This document shows, in pieces, positions 8,628-16,842 of a stretch of DNA of 64,000 nt. Position 1 is the stretch's first letter, and the number at the start of each line of letters is the position of its first letter. The notes under the pieces were generated by a model. It was not told the DNA's origin and did no database searches. It saw only the letters and a program-made list of their open reading frames with translations. Source of the stretch: Plantactinospora mayteni (GTDB lineage: Bacteria > Actinomycetota > Actinomycetes > Mycobacteriales > Micromonosporaceae); the NCBI RefSeq assembly GCF_016862935.1, contig NZ_BONX01000012.1, forward strand, positions 186,001 to 250,000. Direction: 5' to 3'. Made by a program: the position numbers and the translations under genes.

Positions 8628-8718
8628 GGGGCTGTCGCGAGGTTGACCAGGGCGGCTAACTGACCGGGCGCTCCTTAACGACCGATCAGCTACCCTGGTC
8701 AACCGTTCGCACAGCCCC
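8628..8718. repeat. 91-bp interrupted inverted repeat between the two sugar dehydrogenase genes
   Basis: The arms are GGGGCTGT (8628-8635) with ACAGCCCC (8711-8718), and GGTTGACCAGGG (8641-8652) with CCCTGGTCAACC (8693-8704). Both are perfect, separated by 5-6 unpaired bases, with a 40-nt centre. A further CCCTGGTCA follows at about 8720. It could be a terminator for the upstream paralogue, an operator for the downstream one, or a small mobile element. Confidence 0.85.
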
Positions 8719-8725
8719 ACCCTGG

Positions 8726-11611
8726 TCATCGGGCAGGAAACAGGGGGCTGCGGCGGGCACCCCTGGCGACTACGAAGGGTTGCGACCCGGTCGGCCGGAA
8801 GACCACCGAGGTACCGTCCACCAGGGCCGGCTGGTTGACCGAGTACGGCAGCGCGACCGTACCGGTCGGATTCTCGATGCCGACCGTCGCCGAGTCGCCC
8901 CGCTCCCGTCCGCTGGTGTTCAGGTCCCGGTAGTTGAAGACGATCTCGCCGTTCTCCGCGATCACCACCTCGAAGCTGATCCGCGCGGAGGTGGAGCCGT
9001 ACATGCCGCTGTTGCGCCACTCCACCACGAAGCGGCGGTCCGGCGCGGTACCCGTCACCGCGGTCCGGACACTGGAGTCGGCCCGTACCCAGAGGTCGTC
9101 CCAGAACGGGTAGAGCGCCGCGTTCGGCGCGCCGGCCGCCGGCAGCACCGAGTTGGCCGGCTGCGGCCCGCCCGGGTCGAGGAAGGAGACGAACCCGTTT
9201 CCGGAGACCCAGGCGGTGCGGTAGGTCTGTCCGAAGAACGGCACCGGGAACGGCAGCGGCACCGAGGTCACCGCGTCGTCCCCGGCCAGCGGCAGCACCG
9301 TGTCGGCCGGCACCCAGGGCCGGCCGGTCTCGGTGCCACAGGTGTAGCCCGGCGCGGTGCCGCAGCCGGCCGCGCCGACGTACGTCGCCGTGTAGGTGAG
9401 CGCCGTCGTGGGCGCGGTGACGACGTGCGTCGCCACGCCACCGTCGGACCAGCCGGTGAAGGAGTACGCCAGCCCGTCGACCGTCTGCGGACTCGGCGCG
9501 CTGACCGTGTTGGTCGAGCCGACGATCACGGTACGGGTGAACGGGGCCGTCCCGGTGGTCGCGCCGACGCTCAGCCGCAGCCCGGGCGGGTTGCTGGCGA
9601 AGGTGAGGTCGACGGTCCGGGGGTCGAGCCGGCGTACCACGGTGTTCGACAGGCCCTGCCCGTCGGTGGCGGTCAACTCCAGCTCCAGGTACGACGGATA
9701 CTCGTGGTCCGGCGCCACGAACGACCCGGACGCCACCCCGGTCCACTCCTGGAGCTGGTGGGTGTGGCAGTTGCCGACCGACTCGCAGTGCTCCATCCGC
9801 AGCTTCCAGCGCAGCGCCGACGCCGGCAGGGTGCCCTGCTGCGGGTCGGTGGCCCGGCCGGCGAAGTCGAGCGTGTCGCCGACCCGCCAGGTGGTGCCGA
9901 CCGTCGGACTGTCCAGGAGGGCGGTCGGGGCGCCGTTGCCGGGCTGGATGGTGACCGTGCTGCTGGCCGAGACGCCCAGCGTGTCGGTGACGGTCAGCGT
10001 CGCGGTGTGGCTGCCGGCGGTCGGGTAGCGGTAGGTGGCGTTCGGGGTGGTGGCGTCGACCGTACCGTCGCTGGTGAAGTCCCACTTGTAGCTGAGCCGG
10101 CCGGCGTCGGCCGGGTCCGGGTCGGTGGAGCCGGTGCCGTCGAAGGTGACGTCGAGCGGGGCGGGCCCGCTGGTCGGGGTCGCCTGGATCACCGCGGTCG
10201 GCGGCTGGTTGCCCGGGAAGTACCGGATCCGGCGTACGGTGCCGCCGCCCAGGTCGGCGTAGTACAGCTCGGCACCGGGGCCGATCGCCAGGTCGACCGG
10301 TCCGGCGGCGGCCTGCCCGAACGCCTGGAGGTTGGCCGGGTCCGGCAGCCCGCCCGGGGTACTCGGGCGCATCGCCCAGATGCAGCCGCGCGAGTAGTCG
10401 GCGAAGAAGAGCGCCCCCGCGTACGCCGCCGGATAGCTGCCGCCGCTGCCCGGATAGAACGCGAGCCCGGAGACCGCGTCCCCGCCCGACCCGCAGTTCT
10501 CCCCCGGCACCACCGCCGCACTGTGGTGGTACGTGTAGTACGGCGCGGTCTGCCCGGCCCCGGTGTATAGCGTCTCGCAGAGGTTCAGGTTGGCGTTGTC
10601 GTAGCTGCTCATCCGGGCGGCACCCTCATAGCAGGGCCAGCCGAAGTTGGTGACCCTCGCCCTCGGGTCGACGATCCGGTTGACCTCCTCCCAGGTGTTC
10701 CAGCCGACGTCGCCGAACCAGATCTCGTTGGTACCCGGCCGGATGGTGAACCGGAACGGGTTGCGGGTGCCGTACCCGACGATCCGCCGGGTGTTCGGGT
10801 CGCCCGCGCCGATCGCCGGGTTGCCCGGCGCCGCCGCCCCGGTCTCCGGGTCCAGCCGCAGCACCGTGCCGTCCAGCCCGGTCGGGTCGGCGCTGGTCCG
10901 GACGTCCTGGGCGCGCAACGCCCCGCCCTCGGCGGTCGGCGGCGTCATCGTGCCGCCGGGCGGGTCGCCGCACGGGTTGGCCGGGTTGCCCAACTGGCCG
11001 TAGTCGGTGGTGCTGAAGCTGGCGCCGTCGCCGGCCGTGGCGTAGAGCATGCCGTCGGCACCGAACCGCAGGTCGCCGACGGAGTGGCTGGGGTACTGCT
11101 GGCACCAGTCGGAGATCAGCACCTGCTCGGCACCGGTCATCACGTCGCCGCTGGCCCGCAGCCGGGAGAGTCGGCCGGTGACCAGGCAGCGGCCGTTGTT
11201 GGCGTCGCCGCAGGTGTCGTTCCACACCGGAGCGGTCCGCCCGGGGGGCGCGTCGTAGGTGTAGAGCACGTAGACCCACGGGTTCGCCGGGAAGTCGGCC
11301 GGCAGCGCCAGCCCGAGCAGGCCGCGGTCCCACTGGTTGTGCACGTTGGTGGAGAGGTCGGCGAAGACGGTCGGGGTGGGGTCGGCCAGGTCGGCGTACA
11401 CCTTGATCCGGCCGCCCTTCTCGGCGACGAAGACCCGCCCGTCCGGGGCGAACTCGAGGTTCGTCGGCTGGTCCAGCCCGCTGAACACCACCTGCTCCTG
11501 GAACCCGGTCGGCAGCGTCACCGCCGACGCCGGAGATCCGCGCAGCGGCGCCAGGACGCTCCCCAGCAACGCCAGTACCAGACCCAGTCGCAAGCCCCGC
11601 CGCAGCCGCAT
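8726..11611 (-). CDS. Secreted PQQ-type sugar dehydrogenase with PKD domain (second copy)
   Basis: 961 aa, same architecture as its neighbour at 5673-8555. Signal peptide (MRLRRGLRLGLVLALLGSVL, cleavage near PASA), GSDH propeller (FAPDGRVFVAEKGG, GLLGLALPADFP, YGTRNPFRFTI, IWFGDVGWNTWEEVNRIVD, FFADYSRGCIW), PKD domain (PPTAVIQATPTSGPAPLD, YKWDFTSDGTVD), two beta modules including the DPQQGTLPASALRW stretch, and the C-terminal module ending VGIENPTGTVALPYSVNQP. The ATG at 11611 has GAGAGGAAG about 7 bp upstream. Likely sugar oxidation at the cell surface. Tandem duplication is evident, yet divergence is enough to suggest different substrates. It is transcribed toward its paralogue and diverges from the glycan gene block. 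Confidence 0.88.
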   Translation of the reverse strand: MRLRRGLRLGLVLALLGSVLAPLRGSPASAVTLPTGFQEQVVFSGLDQPTNLEFAPDGRVFVAEKGGRIKVYADLADPTPTVFADLSTNVHNQWDRGLLGLALPADFPANPWVYVLYTYDAPPGRTAPVWNDTCGDANNGRCLVTGRLSRLRASGDVMTGAEQVLISDWCQQYPSHSVGDLRFGADGMLYATAGDGASFSTTDYGQLGNPANPCGDPPGGTMTPPTAEGGALRAQDVRTSADPTGLDGTVLRLDPETGAAAPGNPAIGAGDPNTRRIVGYGTRNPFRFTIRPGTNEIWFGDVGWNTWEEVNRIVDPRARVTNFGWPCYEGAARMSSYDNANLNLCETLYTGAGQTAPYYTYHHSAAVVPGENCGSGGDAVSGLAFYPGSGGSYPAAYAGALFFADYSRGCIWAMRPSTPGGLPDPANLQAFGQAAAGPVDLAIGPGAELYYADLGGGTVRRIRYFPGNQPPTAVIQATPTSGPAPLDVTFDGTGSTDPDPADAGRLSYKWDFTSDGTVDATTPNATYRYPTAGSHTATLTVTDTLGVSASSTVTIQPGNGAPTALLDSPTVGTTWRVGDTLDFAGRATDPQQGTLPASALRWKLRMEHCESVGNCHTHQLQEWTGVASGSFVAPDHEYPSYLELELTATDGQGLSNTVVRRLDPRTVDLTFASNPPGLRLSVGATTGTAPFTRTVIVGSTNTVSAPSPQTVDGLAYSFTGWSDGGVATHVVTAPTTALTYTATYVGAAGCGTAPGYTCGTETGRPWVPADTVLPLAGDDAVTSVPLPFPVPFFGQTYRTAWVSGNGFVSFLDPGGPQPANSVLPAAGAPNAALYPFWDDLWVRADSSVRTAVTGTAPDRRFVVEWRNSGMYGSTSARISFEVVIAENGEIVFNYRDLNTSGRERGDSATVGIENPTGTVALPYSVNQPALVDGTSVVFRPTGSQPFVVARGARRSPLFPAR

Positions 11612-11861
11612 GGCCCACTTCCTCTCCACGTGGCGAGCGGCGGTCACGACCCGCGACTGTGAACCGCAGCTCACCTTTGTCGGCACAGAGTAGTTTTCGA
11701 CGCAACACTTGCGACCCGTCCGCGTCTAATCGCGAATCCGGACGAAGATCGATGAAACCGCGCTTCCCCGACCGTTCGCCCCCGATGCCGCCGAATTGGT
11801 GTTGACCAGGGCAGCATCGTGCCACCACACCCCGATACGCGGATGAGCGAGTGAAGGAACA

Positions 11862-11905
11862 ATCGTACGATCGGTCGCGACCTTGTAAGTAACTCGACAC
11901 TTACA
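11862..11905. promoter_or_regulatory. Cluster of three adjacent perfect inverted repeats
   Basis: ATCGTACGAT (11862-11871), GGTCGCGACC (11873-11882) and TGTAAGT-8 nt-ACTTACA (11884-11905) follow each other with 1-bp gaps. Their size and spacing are those of dimeric regulator operators. Which regulator binds is unknown. Confidence 0.7.
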
Positions 11906-12005
11906 CCAATCCACGGTCCTTGCCCGGGCCGGGCCGGTAGAGCAATGTCTTGGTAAGCGCCGGGCCGGTAGCGGGATAGCCCGGTGCGAGAAACAGGCTC
12001 ATTCG

Positions 12006-12035
12006 GGTCGCGGCGTAATCGCATACGCCGCGACC
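12006..12035 (+). promoter_or_regulatory. Perfect 12-bp stem, 6-nt loop in the leader of the glycan block B
   Basis: GGTCGCGGCGTA pairs with TACGCCGCGACC around a 6-nt loop, 45 bp before the GT4 start. There is no T-run after it, so a simple intrinsic terminator is less likely than an operator, an attenuator or an mRNA-stabilising hairpin. Confidence 0.75.
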
Positions 12036-12080
12036 TTCCATCGAAAACGTCGTCCGAGCTGCGCGGATGAGGAGTTAGAG

Positions 12081-13343
12081 ATGGCCGATCGACGCCCCCA
12101 CGTTGTCATCGTGGTGGTAAATCTGCCAGCCGAGCGGGACCGCCGGGTGATCCGGGAGTGCCAGGCCCTGGAGGCGGCCGGCTACCGGGCGTCGGTGATC
12201 TGCCCACGCGGACCACGACGGCTCACGGTACTGCCCGGCACCACCGCGACCAGGATCCATTCGTTTCCCCAGCCACTCGCGGGCAAGGGAGTGCTCTCCT
12301 TCGCCGCCGAGTTCGCCTGGGCACTGGTCGCCGTCGCCACCCGGCTGCTCGGGCTGATGCTGCGGACCCGGGTGGACGCCGTCCAGGCGTGCAATCCGCC
12401 GGACGTCTTCTGGGTGGTCGGGCTGCTGATGCGGGCCCTGGGCCGACCCTTCGTCTTCGACCACCACGACCTGAGCCCGGAACTCTACGAGTGCAAGGCG
12501 GCGCAACCCCGGCCGAGTGTGCTGTGGATGCTCCGGCTCTTCGAGCGGCTCTCCTGGCGTACCGCCACCGCCGTGGTCGCCACCAACGAGTCGTTCCGGG
12601 AACTGGCGGTCGGCCGGGGCGGCTGCCCACCCGAGAAGGTGGTGGTGGTGCGCAACGGGCCGGCCCTGGCCGAGGTGCGACGCGGCGGCGACGGCGCGGA
12701 CGGGGACGGGGACGACGCCCGACAGAAGGTGGTCTACGTCGGGGTGATCAACCCGCAGGACAACGTCGAGGCCACCGTCCTCGCCGCCGAGCGGCTGGCC
12801 GGGCTGCGCGGCACCGACGACTGGGAACTGGTGGTCGCCGGGGACGGCGAGAGCATGCCGGAGCTGCGCCGGCTGGCCACCGAGCGGGGGGTGGAGGACG
12901 TCGTACGCTTCACCGGCTGGCTGGAGGCCGACGAGGTCGACGCGCTGCTCTGCTCCGCCTCGATCGCGATCCAGCCGGACCGGCCGAGCCGGATGGCCGA
13001 GATGTACACGATGGCCAAGACGGTGGAGTACGTGGCCCGGGGCGTACCGGTGGTCGCGGTCGACCTGCTGGAGACCCGGCGTACCGCCGAGGCGGCGGCG
13101 AGCTATGTGGAGAGCGGCAGCCCGGACGAGTTCGCCAAGGCCATCGACCAGCTCCTCAGTGACGAGCACGCCCGGGCGGCGATGAGTGCGACCGGGAGAC
13201 AGCGGTTCGTCGATGAACTCGCCTGGGATCACCAGGTGAAGTCGTACATCCGACTGTGGGATCGATTGCTCCGCCCGTCGCTCAGCGACTACAACGAAGT
13301 TTCACACGGTAACGGGGCCGATGCCGCGCGTCTGCCGATCTGA
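12081..13343 (+). CDS. Glycosyltransferase family 4
   Basis: 420 aa GT-B enzyme. The N-terminal domain starts VVIVVVNLPAERDRRVIREC and contains FDHHDLSPEL; the C-terminal nucleotide-sugar domain has VVVRNGP, VVYVGVINPQDNVE, VVAGDGESM and a late EYVARGVPVVA loop in the usual position of the donor-binding E-x7-E region. Such enzymes retain anomeric configuration when adding a sugar to lipid-linked glycans. It is the first gene of block B, with a strong GGAG site 7 bp before the ATG and a long structured leader. It is followed after 43 bp by the chain-length protein. Donor and acceptor unknown. Confidence 0.88.
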   Translation: MADRRPHVVIVVVNLPAERDRRVIRECQALEAAGYRASVICPRGPRRLTVLPGTTATRIHSFPQPLAGKGVLSFAAEFAWALVAVATRLLGLMLRTRVDAVQACNPPDVFWVVGLLMRALGRPFVFDHHDLSPELYECKAAQPRPSVLWMLRLFERLSWRTATAVVATNESFRELAVGRGGCPPEKVVVVRNGPALAEVRRGGDGADGDGDDARQKVVYVGVINPQDNVEATVLAAERLAGLRGTDDWELVVAGDGESMPELRRLATERGVEDVVRFTGWLEADEVDALLCSASIAIQPDRPSRMAEMYTMAKTVEYVARGVPVVAVDLLETRRTAEAAASYVESGSPDEFAKAIDQLLSDEHARAAMSATGRQRFVDELAWDHQVKSYIRLWDRLLRPSLSDYNEVSHGNGADAARLPI

Positions 13344-13386
13344 CCACCCGCACCGCACTTCCGCACCTTGCGAAAGGGCCCGCCCG

Positions 13387-14472
13387 ATGGACCTTCTCGA
13401 CCTGCTGAAACTCATGTTTCGGCGGTGGTACGTCTCGGCTCCGATCGTCGTCGTGACGCTCGGCGCGGCCCTCGCGTTCGGACTGGCGATCCAGCCCGAA
13501 TACAAGACCGAGGTCGCGATCCTGCTCGTACCGCCGACCACCTCGGCGGCGGCCCCGGCCTCGAACGCGACACCCCGGCCGGGCAACCCGTGGCTGCGGA
13601 TCGGCGAGAACGCGATGGCCCAGGCCGTGCAGATCTCCACCTCCGCGCACGACGCCCGGACCAAGATCGCGGCGGCCGGCGGCGACCCCGACTACGAGGT
13701 CGGGCTGGTGACCCGGAGTTCGATCCTGACCGTGGCGGTGACGGCGGCGACCGAGGAGAGCGCCCGGAAGACCGTCGAGGCGGTGACCACACTGATCCAC
13801 GACGAGGTCGCCGGGCAGCAGGCGCAGTACAAGCCCAACCCGGGGGAACAGATCACCACCGAGGTGCTGGATCCGGGGCTGAACATCGTGCAGTCCCGCT
13901 CCAACGTGCTGCGGGCACAGGTCGTGATCGCGGCGATCGGCATCCTGCTGGCCGCCGTCGGTGCCGTGGTCTACGACGCGGTGGCCCGCCGTCGGGCGAG
14001 CGCCCGGCTCGGCCAGCGCCGGGACGCGCGTACCCCGATGGCCTGGAACGCCGGCCAGCCGGTGAGTGCCGGCCAGGCGGTGGTCAGCACGCCGCGACCG
14101 GCGCCGGTGGTCTCGCCGGCCCCGATGGCCCGGGCCGCGCCGGTGGCCACCGGTCCCGGACGCGAGCCGACCCAGCCGCTCTCCCGGCGCGGCGCGCACG
14201 GCTCCGCCGACCGGGCGCACCCCGTCGACGACCGCTACCCCGGCTCCCCGGCCGACGAGCGTTACCCGGGTTCACCCGCCGACGAGCGTTACCCGGGGCC
14301 GCCCGCCGACGAGCGCTACCCGGGCTCACCGGTCAACGAGCGGGCCGGCGGGCACCTGGGGCACGACCGGGGAGTCGGGCAGGGCGGCAACGGACGCGGT
14401 CCGGCGGCCTCGGGCGAGGAGACGATCCTGCTCACCACCGCCCGGAACGTCGTGGACGATCCGGACCGATGA
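13387..14472 (+). CDS. Wzz-like polysaccharide co-polymerase (chain-length regulator)
   Basis: 361 aa. Topology is that of a polysaccharide co-polymerase: TM1 near residues 18-40 (WYVSAPIVVVTLGAALAFGLA), a periplasm-side loop of about 135 residues, then TM2 near 180-200 (VVIAAIGILLAAVGAVV). A long hydrophilic cytoplasmic tail follows instead of a tyrosine kinase domain. The tail carries four 9-residue repeats (DERYPGSPA) with one Tyr per repeat. It probably sets chain length with the polymerase encoded next. The ATG at 13387 is preceded by GAAAGGG; a longer in-frame start at 13321 would overlap the GT4 gene and lacks a site. Confidence 0.85.
   Translation: MDLLDLLKLMFRRWYVSAPIVVVTLGAALAFGLAIQPEYKTEVAILLVPPTTSAAAPASNATPRPGNPWLRIGENAMAQAVQISTSAHDARTKIAAAGGDPDYEVGLVTRSSILTVAVTAATEESARKTVEAVTTLIHDEVAGQQAQYKPNPGEQITTEVLDPGLNIVQSRSNVLRAQVVIAAIGILLAAVGAVVYDAVARRRASARLGQRRDARTPMAWNAGQPVSAGQAVVSTPRPAPVVSPAPMARAAPVATGPGREPTQPLSRRGAHGSADRAHPVDDRYPGSPADERYPGSPADERYPGPPADERYPGSPVNERAGGHLGHDRGVGQGGNGRGPAASGEETILLTTARNVVDDPDR
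14227..14343 (+). repeat. 27-bp in-frame tandem repeats in the Wzz-like tail
   Basis: Four 27-bp units from 14227 encode D(D/E)RYPG(S/P)PA, plus a partial fifth (NER). Third-position differences show that the repeats have been maintained at protein level. Confidence 0.93.
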
Positions 14473-14525
14473 TCCCCGGGCAGCCCACGAGCGCCGGCTG
14501 ACGGCGCACGGACGAGACGAGCGAC

Positions 14526-15932
14526 GTGCCGACCTACCTATCCGCGCGGCGGTCCGACACGGTGTACGACGGCATCACCCCCGCCGTACGCCACTTCCCG
14601 GACGCCACCGCCGCGGTCATCGCGTCGATCATGCTCGCCTACCTGCTCCCCTTCCGGCTGGTCTTCCCACCGCTGAGCGACCTCGGCAAGCCGGGGCTGA
14701 TGGTCGGGTTCGGCCTGCTGGTCTGGTGGGCGCTGAGCCGGCTGCACCCCAGCCTGGTCACCCGGGGCCAGCAGCCGATGCGCTGGGCGATGGCGATCTA
14801 CCTGGTCACCCTCTTCCTCTCCTACGTGGCCGGGCAGGGTCGCGGGATGCCGGTGCTGGAGGCGAACGGCGCCGAGCGGACCCTGCTGATGGCGCTCGCC
14901 GGGGCCGGGATTCTGCTCGCCGCCGCCGACGGGGTACTGACCCGGGAACGCATCGACAAGGTGCTGGGCTGGTTCTGCTGGGGCGCCGCCTTCATGGCGT
15001 TCGTCGCGCTGGTCCAGTTCGTGACCCGGATCGACCTGACCACCTACATGAAGCTGCCGCCGCTGCTGACCTTCCACAAGGAGGTGGTCGGGTTCCGCGA
15101 CCGGGGCGGCGACGGGCTGGTCCGGGTCGCCGGCACCGCCGGGCACTACATCGAGTTCAGCGTGCTGATGGTGATCGGCCTGGTGGTGGCGATCCACTTC
15201 GCCCGGTTCTCGTCGACCCGGCGGGACCGGCAGATCTACGCCGTGCTGGCGATGTTCCAGGCCGCGGTCATCCCGATCTCGCTCTCCCGCACCGGGGTAC
15301 TCGCGCTCGGCGCCGCGATCCTGCTCTTCATCCTGGTCTGGCCGCTGCGGACCACCTTCAACGTACTGGTGGTCGGCTGTTTCCTGACCGCGCTGATCCA
15401 GGTCGCCCGGCCCGGCCTGCTGGCCGCGATCAAGTCGTTGCTGCTGGCCGGCGAGAACGACCCCAGCGTGCAGGCCCGGGTGGAGGACTACGACTACGTG
15501 GCCCCGTTCATCCGGGAGCGCCCCTGGCTGGGGCGCGGGATCGGCACCTTCCTGCCGGAGCTCTACCAACTGCTGGACAACCAGTGGCTGACCACCCTGG
15601 TCCAGGGCGGCATCGTCGGGGTGGCCGGGCTCGCCGTCCTCTTCCTCTCCGGAGTGGTGGTCGCCGGCCGGGTACGCCGGTTCGCCCGTACCGAGCGGGA
15701 CCGCGACCTGGCGGCGGTACTGGCGGTGGCGATCGGGGTGGCCGGCGTTTCCGGGTTCACCTTCGACTCGATGTACTTCACGACGTTCTTCATCACGGTG
15801 CACGTGCTGCTCGGCCTGACCGGGGCGCTGTGGCGGCTGACCAGGGCGGAACGCACCAACCGGATCGAGTCGGGCCGGCCGGGCCGGCAGTCCGACGAAG
15901 CCGAGCCGGTGCCGGCGGCGGCACAGGCATGA
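14526..15932 (+). CDS. O-antigen polymerase/ligase-like membrane protein (Wzy family)
   Basis: 468 aa with about 10-12 membrane segments. A large extracytoplasmic loop (about residues 170-215, then 305-345) includes VRVAGTAGHYIEFS, and PWLGRGIGTFLPELYQ is the RPxxGxGxG-like signature of the Wzy/WaaL family. It likely joins lipid-linked repeat units outside the membrane, with the Wzz-like protein controlling length. Start is GTG at 14526, with only a weak purine stretch upstream. The final TGA overlaps an out-of-frame ATG. Block order Wzz-Wzy-GTs supports the assignment. Confidence 0.87.
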   Translation: MPTYLSARRSDTVYDGITPAVRHFPDATAAVIASIMLAYLLPFRLVFPPLSDLGKPGLMVGFGLLVWWALSRLHPSLVTRGQQPMRWAMAIYLVTLFLSYVAGQGRGMPVLEANGAERTLLMALAGAGILLAAADGVLTRERIDKVLGWFCWGAAFMAFVALVQFVTRIDLTTYMKLPPLLTFHKEVVGFRDRGGDGLVRVAGTAGHYIEFSVLMVIGLVVAIHFARFSSTRRDRQIYAVLAMFQAAVIPISLSRTGVLALGAAILLFILVWPLRTTFNVLVVGCFLTALIQVARPGLLAAIKSLLLAGENDPSVQARVEDYDYVAPFIRERPWLGRGIGTFLPELYQLLDNQWLTTLVQGGIVGVAGLAVLFLSGVVVAGRVRRFARTERDRDLAAVLAVAIGVAGVSGFTFDSMYFTTFFITVHVLLGLTGALWRLTRAERTNRIESGRPGRQSDEAEPVPAAAQA

Positions 15933-15990
15933 CGGAGCGGCGTGCGGCAGCACCCACCTCCGGCGGACCCGAGCGGAGGTGGGCGGTCGG

Positions 15991-16842
15991 ATGACCGGCG
16001 ACGGTGGCATCGACATCCTCATGATCACGTACGACCGGCCGGAGTACGTCCGGCTGTCGCTGCCGCACCTGCTCGACACCTGCCCGGCGGACGCCCGGGT
16101 GTGGCTCTGGCACAACGGCACCGACCAGCCGACCCTGGAGGCGGTCGAGGAGCTCCGGCACCATCCCCGGGTACACCGGTTCCGACACAGTCCGGTCAAC
16201 GCCGGGCTGACCGAGCCGACCAACTGGCTCTGGACCGAGGCGACCGGCTCCTACCTGAGCAAGGTGGACGACGACTGCCTGCCCGACCCGGACTGGCTGA
16301 CCATCCTGCGCGGGGCGCACCGGGACGTACCCGGGTTCGGGGTGATCGGCACCTGGCGGTTTCCCGCCGAGGACGTCGAGCAGGCGCTGGTGGCGGCGAA
16401 GCTGGCGGACTATCCGAACGGGCACCAACTGTTCCGCAACCACTGGGTGCAGGGCAGCGGCTATCTGATGAAACGCGAGACGCTGACCCAGGTCGGCCCG
16501 CTGGCCGGCGACGAGACGTTCACCGCCTGGTGCCTGCGGGCGGCCCGACTCGGCTGGCTGAACGGCTGGTACCACCCGTTCCTCCCCGAGGACCACATGG
16601 ACGACCCGCGCAGCCCGCGCACCATCTACCGCACCGACGCCGATTTCGTGGCCCGCCGGCCGCTGTCGGCCCGGCGTACCGGGGTGACGACCCTGGCGGA
16701 GTGGACGCAGCAGATGCGGCACTCGGCCCGGGTGGTCCAGGCCGCCCCGCTCGACCTGCGGGAATACCAGGGCTGGCGACTGCGCCGCCGCAACGCCACC
16801 CGACGGATCCGGCTCGCGCTGACCGGGCGGGCGCCATGGTGA
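15991..16842 (+). CDS. Glycosyltransferase family 2
   Basis: 283 aa. GT-A features: DILMITYDRPEYVRLSLPHL at the start, LWHNGTDQPT, and the DxD-like KVDDDCLPDPDW near residue 90. The C-terminal part is basic, ending RRIRLALTGRAPW. The ATG at 15991 is chosen because GGAGG lies about 11 bp upstream; a GTG at 15979 would overlap that site. Seven bases overlap with the next glycosyltransferase gene. It probably adds one sugar of the repeat unit. Confidence 0.85.
   Translation: MTGDGGIDILMITYDRPEYVRLSLPHLLDTCPADARVWLWHNGTDQPTLEAVEELRHHPRVHRFRHSPVNAGLTEPTNWLWTEATGSYLSKVDDDCLPDPDWLTILRGAHRDVPGFGVIGTWRFPAEDVEQALVAAKLADYPNGHQLFRNHWVQGSGYLMKRETLTQVGPLAGDETFTAWCLRAARLGWLNGWYHPFLPEDHMDDPRSPRTIYRTDADFVARRPLSARRTGVTTLAEWTQQMRHSARVVQAAPLDLREYQGWRLRRRNATRRIRLALTGRAPW

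Larger units (their letters stand above)
11612..12080. other. 469-bp divergent regulatory region, no gene
   Basis: No credible coding frame. The stretch separates the sugar dehydrogenase (minus) from the second glycan gene block (plus). It is more AT-rich than its surroundings and holds four inverted repeats and a 13-bp direct repeat (gccgggccggtag at 11928 and 11959). No unambiguous -35/-10 pair was recognised. Confidence 0.75.

Noticed and set aside
15929-15994. A 21-codon ORF overlapping the polymerase stop (ATGA).
   Set aside because: No ribosome site, no family match, and it overlaps the better-supported GT2 start at 15991.
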